A DNA stretch of 34,899 nucleotides from Candidatus Omnitrophota bacterium (GCA_011620275.1 WOZK01000026.1:44599-79497); one strand, 5' to 3'. Positions 7,953-17,503 are shown, counted from the first letter of the stretch. Numbers and translations are program-made. Notes: generated from the sequence alone by a model not told the origin.

Positions 7953-8867
7953 ATGAAAAAAAGTATTTTACTGGCACTGACGACGGCGTTCATTCTTCTT
8001 GGGATAGGGAGTTTTGTAAACGCTGCTGATGACACCACCAGCATCGTCAGCACGACCACGAAGATGGTGATAACGGTGGAGAATGTCTTTAATAACCGCG
8101 GCGTGCAGATCAGCGGCACAGAAACCACCACCACAACCACCTCATCCGTTAACAGCAAAAATGAGACTTCGACTACGGTAACGACGCAAACCGTAAATTT
8201 CGAATGGCGCGGTGGAAGTATAAAAGTCGCGACCATAGACGGCACATCAAAGACAACCGGCACGGATGATTCCTCGTCCGATACGACATTTACCATTACT
8301 TATCAATACGAAGACGGCACCGGTAAATTAAAAGGCGCCTCCGGCACCTCAACTACTACAGGCGACAGCGGTAAAGATGCTGACAATAAAGAAATCGGCA
8401 CTTATAAGACCTCGACGACCGATTCTTATACCATCCGCAACGGCCAGGCGCTGCGCACCAAATCCGTGACAACCGGAGAAAGTTACGGTTCGGACGGCAC
8501 CAAAAAAGGCGATATAACGCAAACGAGCACAACCGAGTATAAACTGATCGCCGGCACATGGCAGACCATAAAAGAAACCACCGCTTCCAAGAACACCGGA
8601 GTGGACGGCAGTTCAGAAAGCGTCACCAGGGTTAAAACCTATACCCGCGATGAAAACGGCATTATCACCAACGTTGCGCAAACAGCCACAGGAACAAGAG
8701 TTGCGATAGGCGGTACGAGCGGAACGGTAACTTTAGGCATGACAAATTATGAAGCTACTTTCGCCTTTGATGAAGAAGGCGGCTGGTATCAAGCGAAAGA
8801 GTATTACAAATGGGAACAAGGGGCTTCCGGAGAAGAGCCTTCAGATGATGACGCCGCTTCGGAATAA
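7953..8867 (+). CDS. Second exported Thr-rich repeat protein, paralogue of upstream gene
   Basis: The protein has 304 residues with a strong AAGGAG ribosome site ten bases before ATG. A signal peptide (MKKSILLALTTAFILLGIGSFVNA) precedes a Thr/Ser-dominated mature chain with almost no Cys. ITYQYEDGTGKLKGASGTST and the TYTRDENGIITNVAQTATGT stretch match the repeat pattern of the gene at 6097. The C-terminus is acidic (GEEPSDDDAASE). It follows that gene by 38 bp and probably shares its riboswitch-like control. Function unknown; a structural surface protein is the simplest reading. Confidence 0.8.
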   Translation: MKKSILLALTTAFILLGIGSFVNAADDTTSIVSTTTKMVITVENVFNNRGVQISGTETTTTTTSSVNSKNETSTTVTTQTVNFEWRGGSIKVATIDGTSKTTGTDDSSSDTTFTITYQYEDGTGKLKGASGTSTTTGDSGKDADNKEIGTYKTSTTDSYTIRNGQALRTKSVTTGESYGSDGTKKGDITQTSTTEYKLIAGTWQTIKETTASKNTGVDGSSESVTRVKTYTRDENGIITNVAQTATGTRVAIGGTSGTVTLGMTNYEATFAFDEEGGWYQAKEYYKWEQGASGEEPSDDDAASE

Positions 8868-8905
8868 TTAATAAACGTCACGTAAGAAAACAACCAGGTC
8901 GCGCA

Positions 8906-9079
8906 ATGAAAAGGATGCCTACGGTGTTTGTGGCGGTCAAGAAAGAGTCCAGAAAAACAGCTCAACGCGGAATGAGAGAGAAAATCATCCGCAGCCAAGT
9001 AGAGAACATCTGGGCGGAGACCATGAAAAGACGCGTGAAGCTCTTCAAGGTCACCAGGAGCGCGATCATGGAGATGTAA
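8906..9079 (+). CDS. Small basic protein, 57 residues
   Basis: This frame is too short for the ORF track. It reads MKRMPTVFVAVKKESRKTAQ and ends SAIMEM-TAA, with many Lys and Arg and third-position G/C like neighbouring genes. A weak CCAGGTC ribosome site lies upstream. It sits 38 bp after the Thr-rich gene and just before a terminator, as a last operon member would. No family is recognised. It could be an RNA-binding peptide or a chance frame. Confidence 0.45.
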   Translation: MKRMPTVFVAVKKESRKTAQRGMREKIIRSQVENIWAETMKRRVKLFKVTRSAIMEM

Positions 9080-9110
9080 CAAATACTTTTCACCCGTTGC
9101 GGTTCGATTA

Positions 9111-9142
9111 AAGGGAGGGAGCCAAAACCCCCTCCCTTTTTT
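9111..9142 (+). terminator. Intrinsic terminator after the Thr-rich operon
   Basis: AAGGGAGGG and CCCTCCCTT form a 9-bp stem ending in a run of six T, ending the transcript from 5908. Confidence 0.85.
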
Positions 9143-9143
9143 C

Positions 9144-9171
9144 TTGCAATACTCTCTGTTTATGTTAAACT
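9144..9171 (+). promoter_or_regulatory. Possible promoter of exported protein at 9229
   Basis: TTGCAA, a 16-bp spacer and TAAACT give a moderate match. GTTAAACTAATTC and GTTAAACTGAATT form a direct repeat over and just after the -10 region and could bind a regulator. Confidence 0.35.
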
Positions 9172-9228
9172 AATTCAATAAGTTAAACTGAATTATCCTG
9201 TTTTTAAAAACCTATAGAAAGGAGCAAT

Positions 9229-10035
9229 ATGAAGACTACCATTTCTCTATTTTGTTTAATCTTTATTTCTTCTCTTTTTTGCTCTGTTCAGCCCGCGGCC
9301 GCTGAAAACAACATTAAACAGCCGGCCGCCGACGCGCCCGCCAAAGACGTCCAGATCCAGGTAACCGGAAAGGTCAGCGTAGAGAAAATCCAGAATAATA
9401 AAGACCGTATATGGTTTACCGACCTGCAGGGAAAAAGCTATAGGCTTTCCGGAGAGCTTTCCGGAAAACTTAAGGATAAGTTCACAGAGCTCGGAGAAAA
9501 CAATCTCTTCTCCCTGAAGATCACTCCCGACGGGAAATTCAGTCTTTCCTGCGAGAAGACCCAAACTTATGTTTTCAACGACAAGAATGAAAAGACCCTG
9601 CAGATAGACGCTAAATGCATACGCGCTTATTTCGCCAGGATCGACGCCATCCTTTCCGCCAAACGCAGCGATAAACCCGGGCCGGAGCCTATCCGGGACA
9701 CAGCCGAAGAAAGGAACCTTATAGTATCATCAACCCCGCAGAAATCCGGCATAACAAACCCTTTCACCATCGGTGAAATATACGGAAAAATAAGCGAAAT
9801 AAACCTCAATTCTCCTTTTAAAACGTTGACCGTAACCAACAGAAACTCCTCCGACGCGCTCAAGAAGATCTCCGCGATCATAACCCAGAACACGCGCATC
9901 GTCAAGAAGATAGGCACGGCAGAACCGATCATTCTCCTGCCCAACGCGTTGTCGGTTGGACAGGAAGTGACCTTGGTTTACGCCCGTGACGAGCTCAAGA
10001 ACGAAGCTTTATATATTACCATCACCAAGGAATAA
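9229..10035 (+). CDS. Exported protein of unknown function
   Basis: The 268-residue protein has an AAAGGAG ribosome site and a signal peptide (MKTTISLFCLIFISSLFCSVQPAAA). Two beta-rich segments are visible. Residues ~45-130 include VTGKVSVEKIQNNKDRIWFT. Residues ~180-268 include IYGKISEINLNSPFKTLTV and LSVGQEVTLVYARDE, a small barrel-like pattern resembling OB or DUF5666-type domains in exported proteins. No catalytic residues are evident. It precedes the RND genes but is cut off from them by a strong terminator, so it is likely monocistronic and periplasmic. Confidence 0.75.
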   Translation: MKTTISLFCLIFISSLFCSVQPAAAENNIKQPAADAPAKDVQIQVTGKVSVEKIQNNKDRIWFTDLQGKSYRLSGELSGKLKDKFTELGENNLFSLKITPDGKFSLSCEKTQTYVFNDKNEKTLQIDAKCIRAYFARIDAILSAKRSDKPGPEPIRDTAEERNLIVSSTPQKSGITNPFTIGEIYGKISEINLNSPFKTLTVTNRNSSDALKKISAIITQNTRIVKKIGTAEPIILLPNALSVGQEVTLVYARDELKNEALYITITKE

Positions 10036-10054
10036 CGTCGAAATAACGCTCCAT

Positions 10055-10086
10055 ATCCGCCCGGCTCACCGGGCGGATGTCTTTTT
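10055..10086 (+). terminator. Strong intrinsic terminator
   Basis: ATCCGCCCGG-CTCA-CCGGGCGGAT is a perfect 10-bp stem with a tetraloop, followed by GTCTTTTT. It lies only 19 bp before the RND gene, whose promoter is not obvious. Confidence 0.9.
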
Positions 10087-10104
10087 CATACAACCTCTTA
10101 ATTT

Positions 10105-13100
10105 ATGTCGATTTCCAGGCTCGCGATACACCGCCCGGTGACAACCTTGATGGCTTTCCTCGCGCTGATACTGCTTGGATTGATATCCTGGTCCAGGCTG
10201 CCGCAGGAGCTTTTTCCCTCAATAGCCTATCCTCAAATAACCGTGGTCACTTCCTACCCTAACGCGGCCCCGGAAGAAATAGAGAATCTCATAACTAAAA
10301 TCATAGAAGAAAGCGTGGGGACGGTAAACAACGTCAAACGCATCAGTTCGATCTCGCGCGAAGGGCTGTCCCTGGTAATGGTCGAGTTCAACTGGGGCAC
10401 CAATATGGACTTTGCCGCCTTGAACGTGCGCGAGAAGATAGACCTCATCAAAGAGCGCATCCCGAGAGAATCGCAGGAACCGGTGGTAATGAAATACAAC
10501 CCCTTCGACCTGCCGATAATGAACCTGGCGGTGACCGGCCCGTATTCTTCGCTTGAACTGCGCGAAATGAGCCGCAAATACATCAAGGACGGCATCGAGA
10601 AGGTCGAGGGCGTGGCCTCGGCCGTCATCACCGGCGGCGACGAGCGCGAGATCCTGGTGGAAATAGACCAGCCGAGATTAAGGGTCTCCCAGATATCCAT
10701 AGTCTCGGTAGTGGACAGCATAAAATCAGCCAACATAAATTACCCCGCCGGCACCCTTAAAGAGAATTTCTACGAATATCTTATCCGCACAATGGGAGAA
10801 TACCAGAAGGTCTCGGAGATAGCCGAGACCCCCACCGCCCTTGAGGTCCCGGAAGAGGCTGCCGAAACCCTGCAGCAGAAGGAGAAACTCGAAAAAAAGG
10901 CGCGCAGGCTGGTCTTTCTCAAGGATATCGCAAAAGTAAAAGACAGCGTCAAGGAAACATCGAGTATTTCCCGTTATAACGGCAAGGAAAGTATCTCCAT
11001 CGTCGTCCGCAAACAATCCGGCAGCAATGCCCTGAAAGTCGCCCAGGGCATACGCAAGGAGATAACGAAATTACAACAGGAAAAACTGCCCAAAGGCGTG
11101 AATATCCAGGTGACCTACGACCAGTCGCAGTTCATAAACGAAGCCGTCTCCAACGTTACCGGTTCTGCTCTGCAGGGGGCATTGCTGGCTTTCTTGGTGC
11201 TGCTTTTCTTCCTGCGGGAGATAAAGTCTTCTTTGGTCATCACCTTCTCCATCCCCATTTCCATCATGACCACCCTGTTTCTTATGTATTGTTTTAAGAT
11301 AAATATGAATATGATGTCCTTAGGAGGCTTGGCGCTCGGCATAGGCATGCTGGTGGATAACTCCATCGTGGTCATCGAAAACATCTTCCGGCACCGGCAG
11401 ATGAACAAAACCTTCAAAGAGGCCTGCGTGGACGCCTCGGAAGAGATGCTCGCGCCTATAATCGGTTCCACGTTGACGACCGTTGCGGTCTTCCTCCCTT
11501 TCGCCTTCGTCTCCGGTATCGCCGGCCAGATTTTCAAACAATTGTCCCTGACCATCACCTTCGCCTTGACGGCTTCCATCCTGGTAGCCATAACTCTGGT
11601 CCCGGTTCTCATCTCCCTTTCCATCTGGAGAAGGGACGGCCGGGCCGCGGCAGAACCCCGGCAGAGAAATATCCCGGTTTTCGACAAGCTGGAAGAAGCG
11701 ATCGTCTGGGGAATAGACCGCAAGGAAAAAGTGGTGGTGCTGGCCGGCGTCCTGTTCGTCGTAAGCCTCGGAATACTCGCTATCCAGGAAAAACAATTTA
11801 TGCCGAAAGTGGACCAGAGACAATTCATCATCAAGATCGACATGCCTCCGGGGACCACCCTTAAGGCCACCAACGCTATAGTGCACAGGTTTGAGTCCGC
11901 CCTACTCGGATTCAAGGAGACACAAGACGTCACGGTAAACATCGGCTCAAGCGAGGACAAAAATTCCCTGGAAGAGACGGCGGTACAAACCCTCGGCAGC
12001 CATCAGGCGCAGATACTCGTCAACCTCAAGAAGAAAGCCAGAGGGCTGCCCTTTCTGCCTTCCGGCATACGCTCCACCGACGAAGTAATCCAGCAGTTGA
12101 AAAATACCGCCGAAAAAGGCGACCTTGAAGGCGCCTCGGTGGAATACGTTGCGCAGGAGACGTCTCTCGGTTCGGCGGTAGAACAGGGAGCGCCTATCGC
12201 GATAGAAATAAAAGGCCCGCAGATATACCGGCTTACCGATATCGCCGCCGGACTGCAGTCCGACCTGCGCAAGATAAAAGGTATCTACGGCATAAAGAAC
12301 AGCATGCCTGCCGCGAGCCCGGAAACAAAACTGCATATTCTGAAAGACAAGGCGTCTTTATACGGCCTTTCCGTGCGCGACATAGCGGTTACCGCGCAGG
12401 TGGCGCTGAAGGGCTATGTCGCCACGAAATTCAAGGATAAAACCAATCAGGAGGATATCGACATCCGTATCCGCCTGCGTCACGAGGACCGGAGCGAATT
12501 AAGCAACCTGCGCCGCATCCTCATCCATTCCCCGCTGGGATTCGACATCTCCATGTCCGACGTGGCTTATCTGACCAAAGGAACCGGGCCCACGGAAATT
12601 AAACGCATCGACCAGCAGAGAAGCATCGTCATCAGCGCAAATGTTTATAAACGGGGGATCGGGGAGGTCAACCGCGCAATAGACAAGATCATAGCGGCAA
12701 GAACGGTTTCCCTTCCCAAGGAATACGCTATCGAGCTGGCCGGCGAACAGCAAAAAATGCAGGAGTCGTTCCAAAGCCTGGCCTTCGCCCTTATACTGGC
12801 GATCACCCTCGTGTATATGATCATGGCCGCCGAATTCGAATCCCTCTGGCAGCCGCTGTTGATAATGTTCACCGTCCCTCTTTCCCTTATAGGCGTGGCT
12901 TTCTTCCTTTTCATAACCAATACCCCTTTAAGCGTGGTCGCCTACCTGGGCATCATCATGCTGGGCGGCATTGCCGTCAATAACGGTATAGTGCTTATAG
13001 CATTCATCAACGATCAGTATAAACAGGGGTATTCCCCTTACAACTGCGTCATAGAGGCCAGTAAAACCAGGCTGCGCCCGATCCTGATGACTTCTTTAAC

Positions 13101-14106
13101 TACTATTCTCGGCCTTCTGCCTCTGGCGCTCGGCATCGGAGAAGGCGCGGAATTACAGGCCCCTATGGCCCTGACCGTAATGGGAGGACTGCTTTCCGCC
13201 ACTTTTCTTACCCTGGTGGTTATCCCTTCGATATTCTTGATAGTCGTGGAAAGGATATCCGGCGTGCAGGCCAGGCGGCCGGAGCAGGCTCCGGTAAAAG
13301 ACGAACCGCTTATCAACCCGGAACTGGAGACGCTATTGAAAGCCAGAGAAGGACATAAAGAACAAACTGCTTTACCGCAGGCCGCTTGCCCGCCGGAAGA
13401 ACAGCCGTCATCCGAGCAGACACAGCGCCCCGTGATCAACGACTTGAAAAAACGGATACCTTTCGAGGAGGTGCCGGTACCGGCAGCGCACCGCCTGCCT
13501 CCGATTACCCCGTCCACAGCTTATCAGCCCGACAAGCCTTCTTCCGAAGCCGCGCCGGCGCAGAATCAACCCGGCGAACAGGGGATTTTGCCGGCGGCCC
13601 CCTCTTTCTCAAAAGAAGATACCGGGATAAATCCCATACTTCCGGGAAAAGAATCGGGGAAACCTCCGCAGGAAAACAAGGGAATCCCGTCCAAAACACC
13701 TCCGGACAATACGCCTGTCATACAAACGGAGAAAAAATCTCCTCCGGCGCAGATAAAAGAAGAGAAGAAAGAACCGGCTAAAGCTTTCCCGGTATCCAAA
13801 CCTGAACTGCCGCCGGAAGAAAAAACGCCTTCTCTTCCCCGTCCTGCGTCCGTAAAACAAGAGGCTCCCCGGAAGGCCAAGGTAGAGATGCCGCCGCCCC
13901 CGGCTATGGAATATAATATAAACCCGCGCCAGAAAGACCTTCTGGAAAGATTGAAGAGCATAAAGAAGATAACGCGGAAAGAATACGCTGAGATGTTCAA
14001 CGTTTCCATTCCTACCGCGGCGCGTGATTTGAAGGAATTGATGGATAAACAATTGCTGAAGGCCGAAGGGCCGCTCGGGCCGGGACGCTGGTACGAACCG
14101 GTATAA
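10105..14106 (+). CDS. RND efflux pump with C-terminal winged-helix DNA-binding domain
   Basis: The protein has 1333 residues against about 1030-1050 for a typical AcrB-type pump. Residues 1-1052 are a full RND transporter: MSISRLAIHRPVTTLMAFLALILLG start, GIGMLVDNSIVVIEN in TM4 (D418, single Asp followed by Asn rather than Asp-Asp), and SKTRLRPILMTSLTTILGLLPL near the end. A ~220-residue Pro/Glu/Lys-rich linker then leads to residues ~1273-1333: DLLERLKSIKKITRKEYAEM, NVSIPTAARDLKELMDKQLL, GPGRWYEPV. This is a DeoR/RecG-tail-like winged helix. RND C-termini face the cytosol, so DNA binding is topologically possible. The frame is continuous with no sign of frameshift. No Shine-Dalgarno site is visible before ATG. 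It is probably co-transcribed with the second pump and the fusion protein. Confidence 0.9.
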   Translation: MSISRLAIHRPVTTLMAFLALILLGLISWSRLPQELFPSIAYPQITVVTSYPNAAPEEIENLITKIIEESVGTVNNVKRISSISREGLSLVMVEFNWGTNMDFAALNVREKIDLIKERIPRESQEPVVMKYNPFDLPIMNLAVTGPYSSLELREMSRKYIKDGIEKVEGVASAVITGGDEREILVEIDQPRLRVSQISIVSVVDSIKSANINYPAGTLKENFYEYLIRTMGEYQKVSEIAETPTALEVPEEAAETLQQKEKLEKKARRLVFLKDIAKVKDSVKETSSISRYNGKESISIVVRKQSGSNALKVAQGIRKEITKLQQEKLPKGVNIQVTYDQSQFINEAVSNVTGSALQGALLAFLVLLFFLREIKSSLVITFSIPISIMTTLFLMYCFKINMNMMSLGGLALGIGMLVDNSIVVIENIFRHRQMNKTFKEACVDASEEMLAPIIGSTLTTVAVFLPFAFVSGIAGQIFKQLSLTITFALTASILVAITLVPVLISLSIWRRDGRAAAEPRQRNIPVFDKLEEAIVWGIDRKEKVVVLAGVLFVVSLGILAIQEKQFMPKVDQRQFIIKIDMPPGTTLKATNAIVHRFESALLGFKETQDVTVNIGSSEDKNSLEETAVQTLGSHQAQILVNLKKKARGLPFLPSGIRSTDEVIQQLKNTAEKGDLEGASVEYVAQETSLGSAVEQGAPIAIEIKGPQIYRLTDIAAGLQSDLRKIKGIYGIKNSMPAASPETKLHILKDKASLYGLSVRDIAVTAQVALKGYVATKFKDKTNQEDIDIRIRLRHEDRSELSNLRRILIHSPLGFDISMSDVAYLTKGTGPTEIKRIDQQRSIVISANVYKRGIGEVNRAIDKIIAARTVSLPKEYAIELAGEQQKMQESFQSLAFALILAITLVYMIMAAEFESLWQPLLIMFTVPLSLIGVAFFLFITNTPLSVVAYLGIIMLGGIAVNNGIVLIAFINDQYKQGYSPYNCVIEASKTRLRPILMTSLTTILGLLPLALGIGEGAELQAPMALTVMGGLLSATFLTLVVIPSIFLIVVERISGVQARRPEQAPVKDEPLINPELETLLKAREGHKEQTALPQAACPPEEQPSSEQTQRPVINDLKKRIPFEEVPVPAAHRLPPITPSTAYQPDKPSSEAAPAQNQPGEQGILPAAPSFSKEDTGINPILPGKESGKPPQENKGIPSKTPPDNTPVIQTEKKSPPAQIKEEKKEPAKAFPVSKPELPPEEKTPSLPRPASVKQEAPRKAKVEMPPPPAMEYNINPRQKDLLERLKSIKKITRKEYAEMFNVSIPTAARDLKELMDKQLLKAEGPLGPGRWYEPV

Positions 14107-14119
14107 CAACCGGTAAATT

Positions 14120-14137
14120 GCGTTACGGAGATAACGC
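14120..14137. promoter_or_regulatory. Inverted repeat between the two RND genes
   Basis: GCGTTA-cggaga-TAACGC is a perfect 6-bp inverted repeat just after the stop of the winged-helix pump. It is preceded by two ACCGGT palindromes (14097-14114). It could be an operator or a small hairpin; no promoter is evident. Confidence 0.3.
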
Positions 14138-14242
14138 TACGCCCCCGGCAGAATTACGTCTTCCCTCCGTCCGGCATCGATACGACGGGAACGCTTGGGC
14201 TCCCGCAACAAAACATTATCGCTGAACAAGAACGGGCTTAGT

Positions 14243-17200
14243 ATGAGTTTACCGGGGTTCTCGGTCAACAGGCCGACCTTCATATCGATGCTTTTCGCCG
14301 GCATCATCATAATCGGGGTGATCGCCCTGAAGATGCTGCCGGTGGAGATGATGCCGAACATAAGTTACGGCGATATCACCATAAATATAGACGTGCGCGG
14401 CGGCATCCCCGCTTCCGAGATAGAGAACCGCATCTCCAAACCGGTGGAAGAAGCGGTCAGCTCCGTTTCCCATCTAAGAAACATCCTCTCCATATCCAAA
14501 GAAGGCAACGCCACCATTATCCTGGAATTCGAGCCCGGCACGGAAATGAATTTCGCCGCCCTGGAAGTGCGCGAGAAATTCAACCGTATCCGCAACAAAC
14601 TCCCCAGAGAGATAGAAAAACCCGTCATCGCCAAATATGAATATATGGACGTGCCGATAATGATATTGGCCGTTACCAGCGACCGCCGTTCCCCGGAACA
14701 ACTGCGCAAAATAGTCGATGAGCGGATAAAAGACCGCATTCAAAGGATAGAAGGTATAGCCAGGGCTGAAGTGGTCGGCGGCCGCGAAGGCAAGATCATA
14801 ATCGAGATAGACCAGTACCGCCTGCAGGCATACCAGCTTTCCATAAATAGAGTGGTGGACATCATAAACCTTAACAATTCAAACCTCCTGGCCGGAGAAA
14901 TTAAAAGGGCCAAGGACAAATATCTGGTAAGGACCATCGGAGAGCTGGAAAGCCTGGAGGACATCGCCAACCTGGCGGTGGCGACAACCAAAGAGGGCTC
15001 GGTGGTCCGCCTGAAAGATATAGCAAGCATCAAGGATTCTTTTCTCGAACCCACCGCCTTTGCCAGGCTGAACGCCCAACCGGTAATCTCCATTTATATC
15101 CAGAAAGAGTCGCTGGCAAACACGGTGCAGATCTCCAAGGACGTGAACAAGGAAATAGAAAACCTGAAACGCAGCCTGGAGAGCGATATAAAGCTTTCCT
15201 TGATCTCTAACCAGGCGGACATAATCCAGCAAGCCGTCAATCAGGTAAATTCCTCCCTGATCACCGGAGCCCTGCTGGCGAGCTTGATACTTTTCATCTT
15301 TCTCTGGGACATCCGGCTTGTATTCATTATTAGCTCAAGCATTCCTCTCTCCGTGATACTCACCTTCTGCCTGATGTATTTCTCCAAACTGACACTCAAC
15401 GTAATGACCTTGAGCGGCCTGGCGCTCGGAGTAGGCATGCTGGTGGACAACGCCATCGTGGTTCTCGACAACACCTTCAAGAAACGCGACGATTTTCTGG
15501 CGCAACCGGGCAGGTTCCCGGAAGACATGCCGATGAAGGAGATACAGAAGAGGCTGGCGGTGGAGGCCAGCGAAGAGATGTTCCTGGCGATAGTGGCCTC
15601 CACTTTTACCACCATCGTGGTCTTCCTTCCCCTGTTTTTCATCAATCCGGAGATCAAGCTCCTTTACAGCGGCATCGCCCTGACCATTACCTATTCCCTG
15701 CTGGCATCCCTATTCACGGCAATAACCCTAATCCCCCTGCTGGCGTCGCGGTTGAAGTTGAAAGACCCGCGCCTGCCGCCGCCGGTGCCGGAAGAATCCT
15801 TGTCGAAAGATACCGTGACGGCGGGAACGGAAAAAGAAAAAATGAAAGAACCCGCAGGAGGGTTCCTGGAAAAACTATACAAGATATTCATCGCCCTGGT
15901 GCTGTTTCTGCGATATCTGGTGGTCTTCCTGGTGGTAGTGGCACTGCTGCGCGTAGTGCAGGAGGCTTCCAAGCTGGAGCAGGAATTCATCGGCATCGCC
16001 GAACAGAATAAATTCACCATTTTCGTGGAGATGCCCACAGGGACGAAGATCGAAATAACCGACAAGATAATCGCCGGCATAGAATCGTTCGTGGCAAGGA
16101 TGCCGGAAGTCAAGAACGCTACCTCCAAGGTGGAGCCCTGGTCCGGAAAGATCTTCGTGGAACTTAAACCGCTGGCGGAACGCAAGAAATCAACAGGCGA
16201 ATTCATGAACACGCTGCGCCCCTACACGGACAAGTTCTACCAGAGCCACCGGGCGTTCGTCTATTACGAGGAACCGCAGGAGGTCGGCACCAAAGAAATC
16301 CTGCTGGAACTCTACGGTCACGACTACGAGGTGCTGAAAAGCCTTGCCATCCAGGTGGCCCAGCGCCTGCAGACCATACCGAAATTCACCGATACAAAGA
16401 TCCGCATGCGCGAGGGCCGCCCGGAGATACAACTCATTCTCGACAAGCGCGAAGCCGCGATGTTCGGGCTTACCGCAGAGGAGGTGTCTCTGGCGCTGCA
16501 CACCCATATGCGGGGGCTGGTGGCCACGCGCTTTCGCGGCAACCGGGAATCGTTGATAAAAACCCGGGACCCTAACTTCAACCCGCAATGGCATTTCAAC
16601 GGCAGCCCAGCCTTGAACAACGGGACTTCCCGGGACGGCGCTGAAAAGGCGGAGGAAACGGAGACGATCGTCCGCATCGGAGAGGAATTCCGCCACACGC
16701 GAGACGACCTGCGCAGGATAACCCTGGTGACCCCTTATGGAGATATGGTTTTTCTGAACCAGTTGACCGCGTTCAAGGATGAATACGGCCCAAGCGAGGT
16801 ATGGAGAAAAAACAAGTCGCGCATGGTCCAGGTAAGCGCCAACACAGGCGGCGTCGCGCTGGGAACGGCGGCCATTAAAGTGAAAGAGGCGATCAAGGAT
16901 CTCAAATTCCCGAAAGATTATTTTTGGCAATTCGGCGGTAATTATGATAAAATGATACAAAATCAGAAGGAGCTTTACTGGGCGTTGATAATCAGCCTGG
17001 TGCTGGTCTATATGATACTCGCGGGGCTCTTTGAATCGCTTACGGAACCTTTCATTATTCTATGCACGGTGCCGATGGCGGCGATAGGCGCAGTCACGGC
17101 GCTGAGGCTGACCGATAAACCAGTGGGGACCGGGGTACTTATCGGGGCAATAATGCTCGGCGGGATAGTCGTCAACAACGCGATCATACTTGTAGACCGC

Positions 17201-17488
17201 ATAAATTTCCTGAGGAATAACTTTAAGGACAAGTATTCCCAGCGGGGCGGCGCCAAGAAAGCGGTGATAGACGCATCCTTCGACAGGCTCAGGCCGATCA
17301 TGATGACATCTTTAACTACTATACTGGGGCTCATCCCGATGGCCCTGGATAAAAGCGAATCGGCCAACTTGTGGTCGCCTCTTGCGATAACCGTTATCGG
17401 AGGGCTTTCGGTCGCGACTTTTCTCACTCTTTTCGTAATACCTTGTGTTTATCTTGTTTTCCGGGATTTCTGGCTGGTTAAACGATAG
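14243..17488 (+). CDS. RND-family efflux pump, second copy
   Basis: The 1081-residue pump is taken from ATG 14243 (MSLPGFSVNRPTFISMLFAG); the track's TTG 14195 adds 16 unlikely residues. The RND halves are both present: porter segments, GVGMLVDNAIVVLDN in TM4 (D402, again Asp-Asn), NNAIILVDRINFLRNN and DRLRPIMMTSLTTILGLIPM in the second half. A cytosolic linker between the halves is rich in Lys and Glu. It lacks the winged-helix tail of its neighbour. Two different RND subunits side by side suggest a heteromeric pump like MdtBC; independent homotrimers are the alternative. The membrane-fusion gene follows by 15 bp. Confidence 0.9.
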   Translation: MSLPGFSVNRPTFISMLFAGIIIIGVIALKMLPVEMMPNISYGDITINIDVRGGIPASEIENRISKPVEEAVSSVSHLRNILSISKEGNATIILEFEPGTEMNFAALEVREKFNRIRNKLPREIEKPVIAKYEYMDVPIMILAVTSDRRSPEQLRKIVDERIKDRIQRIEGIARAEVVGGREGKIIIEIDQYRLQAYQLSINRVVDIINLNNSNLLAGEIKRAKDKYLVRTIGELESLEDIANLAVATTKEGSVVRLKDIASIKDSFLEPTAFARLNAQPVISIYIQKESLANTVQISKDVNKEIENLKRSLESDIKLSLISNQADIIQQAVNQVNSSLITGALLASLILFIFLWDIRLVFIISSSIPLSVILTFCLMYFSKLTLNVMTLSGLALGVGMLVDNAIVVLDNTFKKRDDFLAQPGRFPEDMPMKEIQKRLAVEASEEMFLAIVASTFTTIVVFLPLFFINPEIKLLYSGIALTITYSLLASLFTAITLIPLLASRLKLKDPRLPPPVPEESLSKDTVTAGTEKEKMKEPAGGFLEKLYKIFIALVLFLRYLVVFLVVVALLRVVQEASKLEQEFIGIAEQNKFTIFVEMPTGTKIEITDKIIAGIESFVARMPEVKNATSKVEPWSGKIFVELKPLAERKKSTGEFMNTLRPYTDKFYQSHRAFVYYEEPQEVGTKEILLELYGHDYEVLKSLAIQVAQRLQTIPKFTDTKIRMREGRPEIQLILDKREAAMFGLTAEEVSLALHTHMRGLVATRFRGNRESLIKTRDPNFNPQWHFNGSPALNNGTSRDGAEKAEETETIVRIGEEFRHTRDDLRRITLVTPYGDMVFLNQLTAFKDEYGPSEVWRKNKSRMVQVSANTGGVALGTAAIKVKEAIKDLKFPKDYFWQFGGNYDKMIQNQKELYWALIISLVLVYMILAGLFESLTEPFIILCTVPMAAIGAVTALRLTDKPVGTGVLIGAIMLGGIVVNNAIILVDRINFLRNNFKDKYSQRGGAKKAVIDASFDRLRPIMMTSLTTILGLIPMALDKSESANLWSPLAITVIGGLSVATFLTLFVIPCVYLVFRDFWLVKR

Positions 17489-17503
17489 GAGGGGCAAATA
17501 AAT

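Noticed and set aside
13386-13781. Frameshift or separate gene in the tail of the RND pump
   Set aside because: The main frame stays open from the pump into the winged helix. The plus frame at 13386-13781 is a low-complexity shadow of the Pro/Glu linker.
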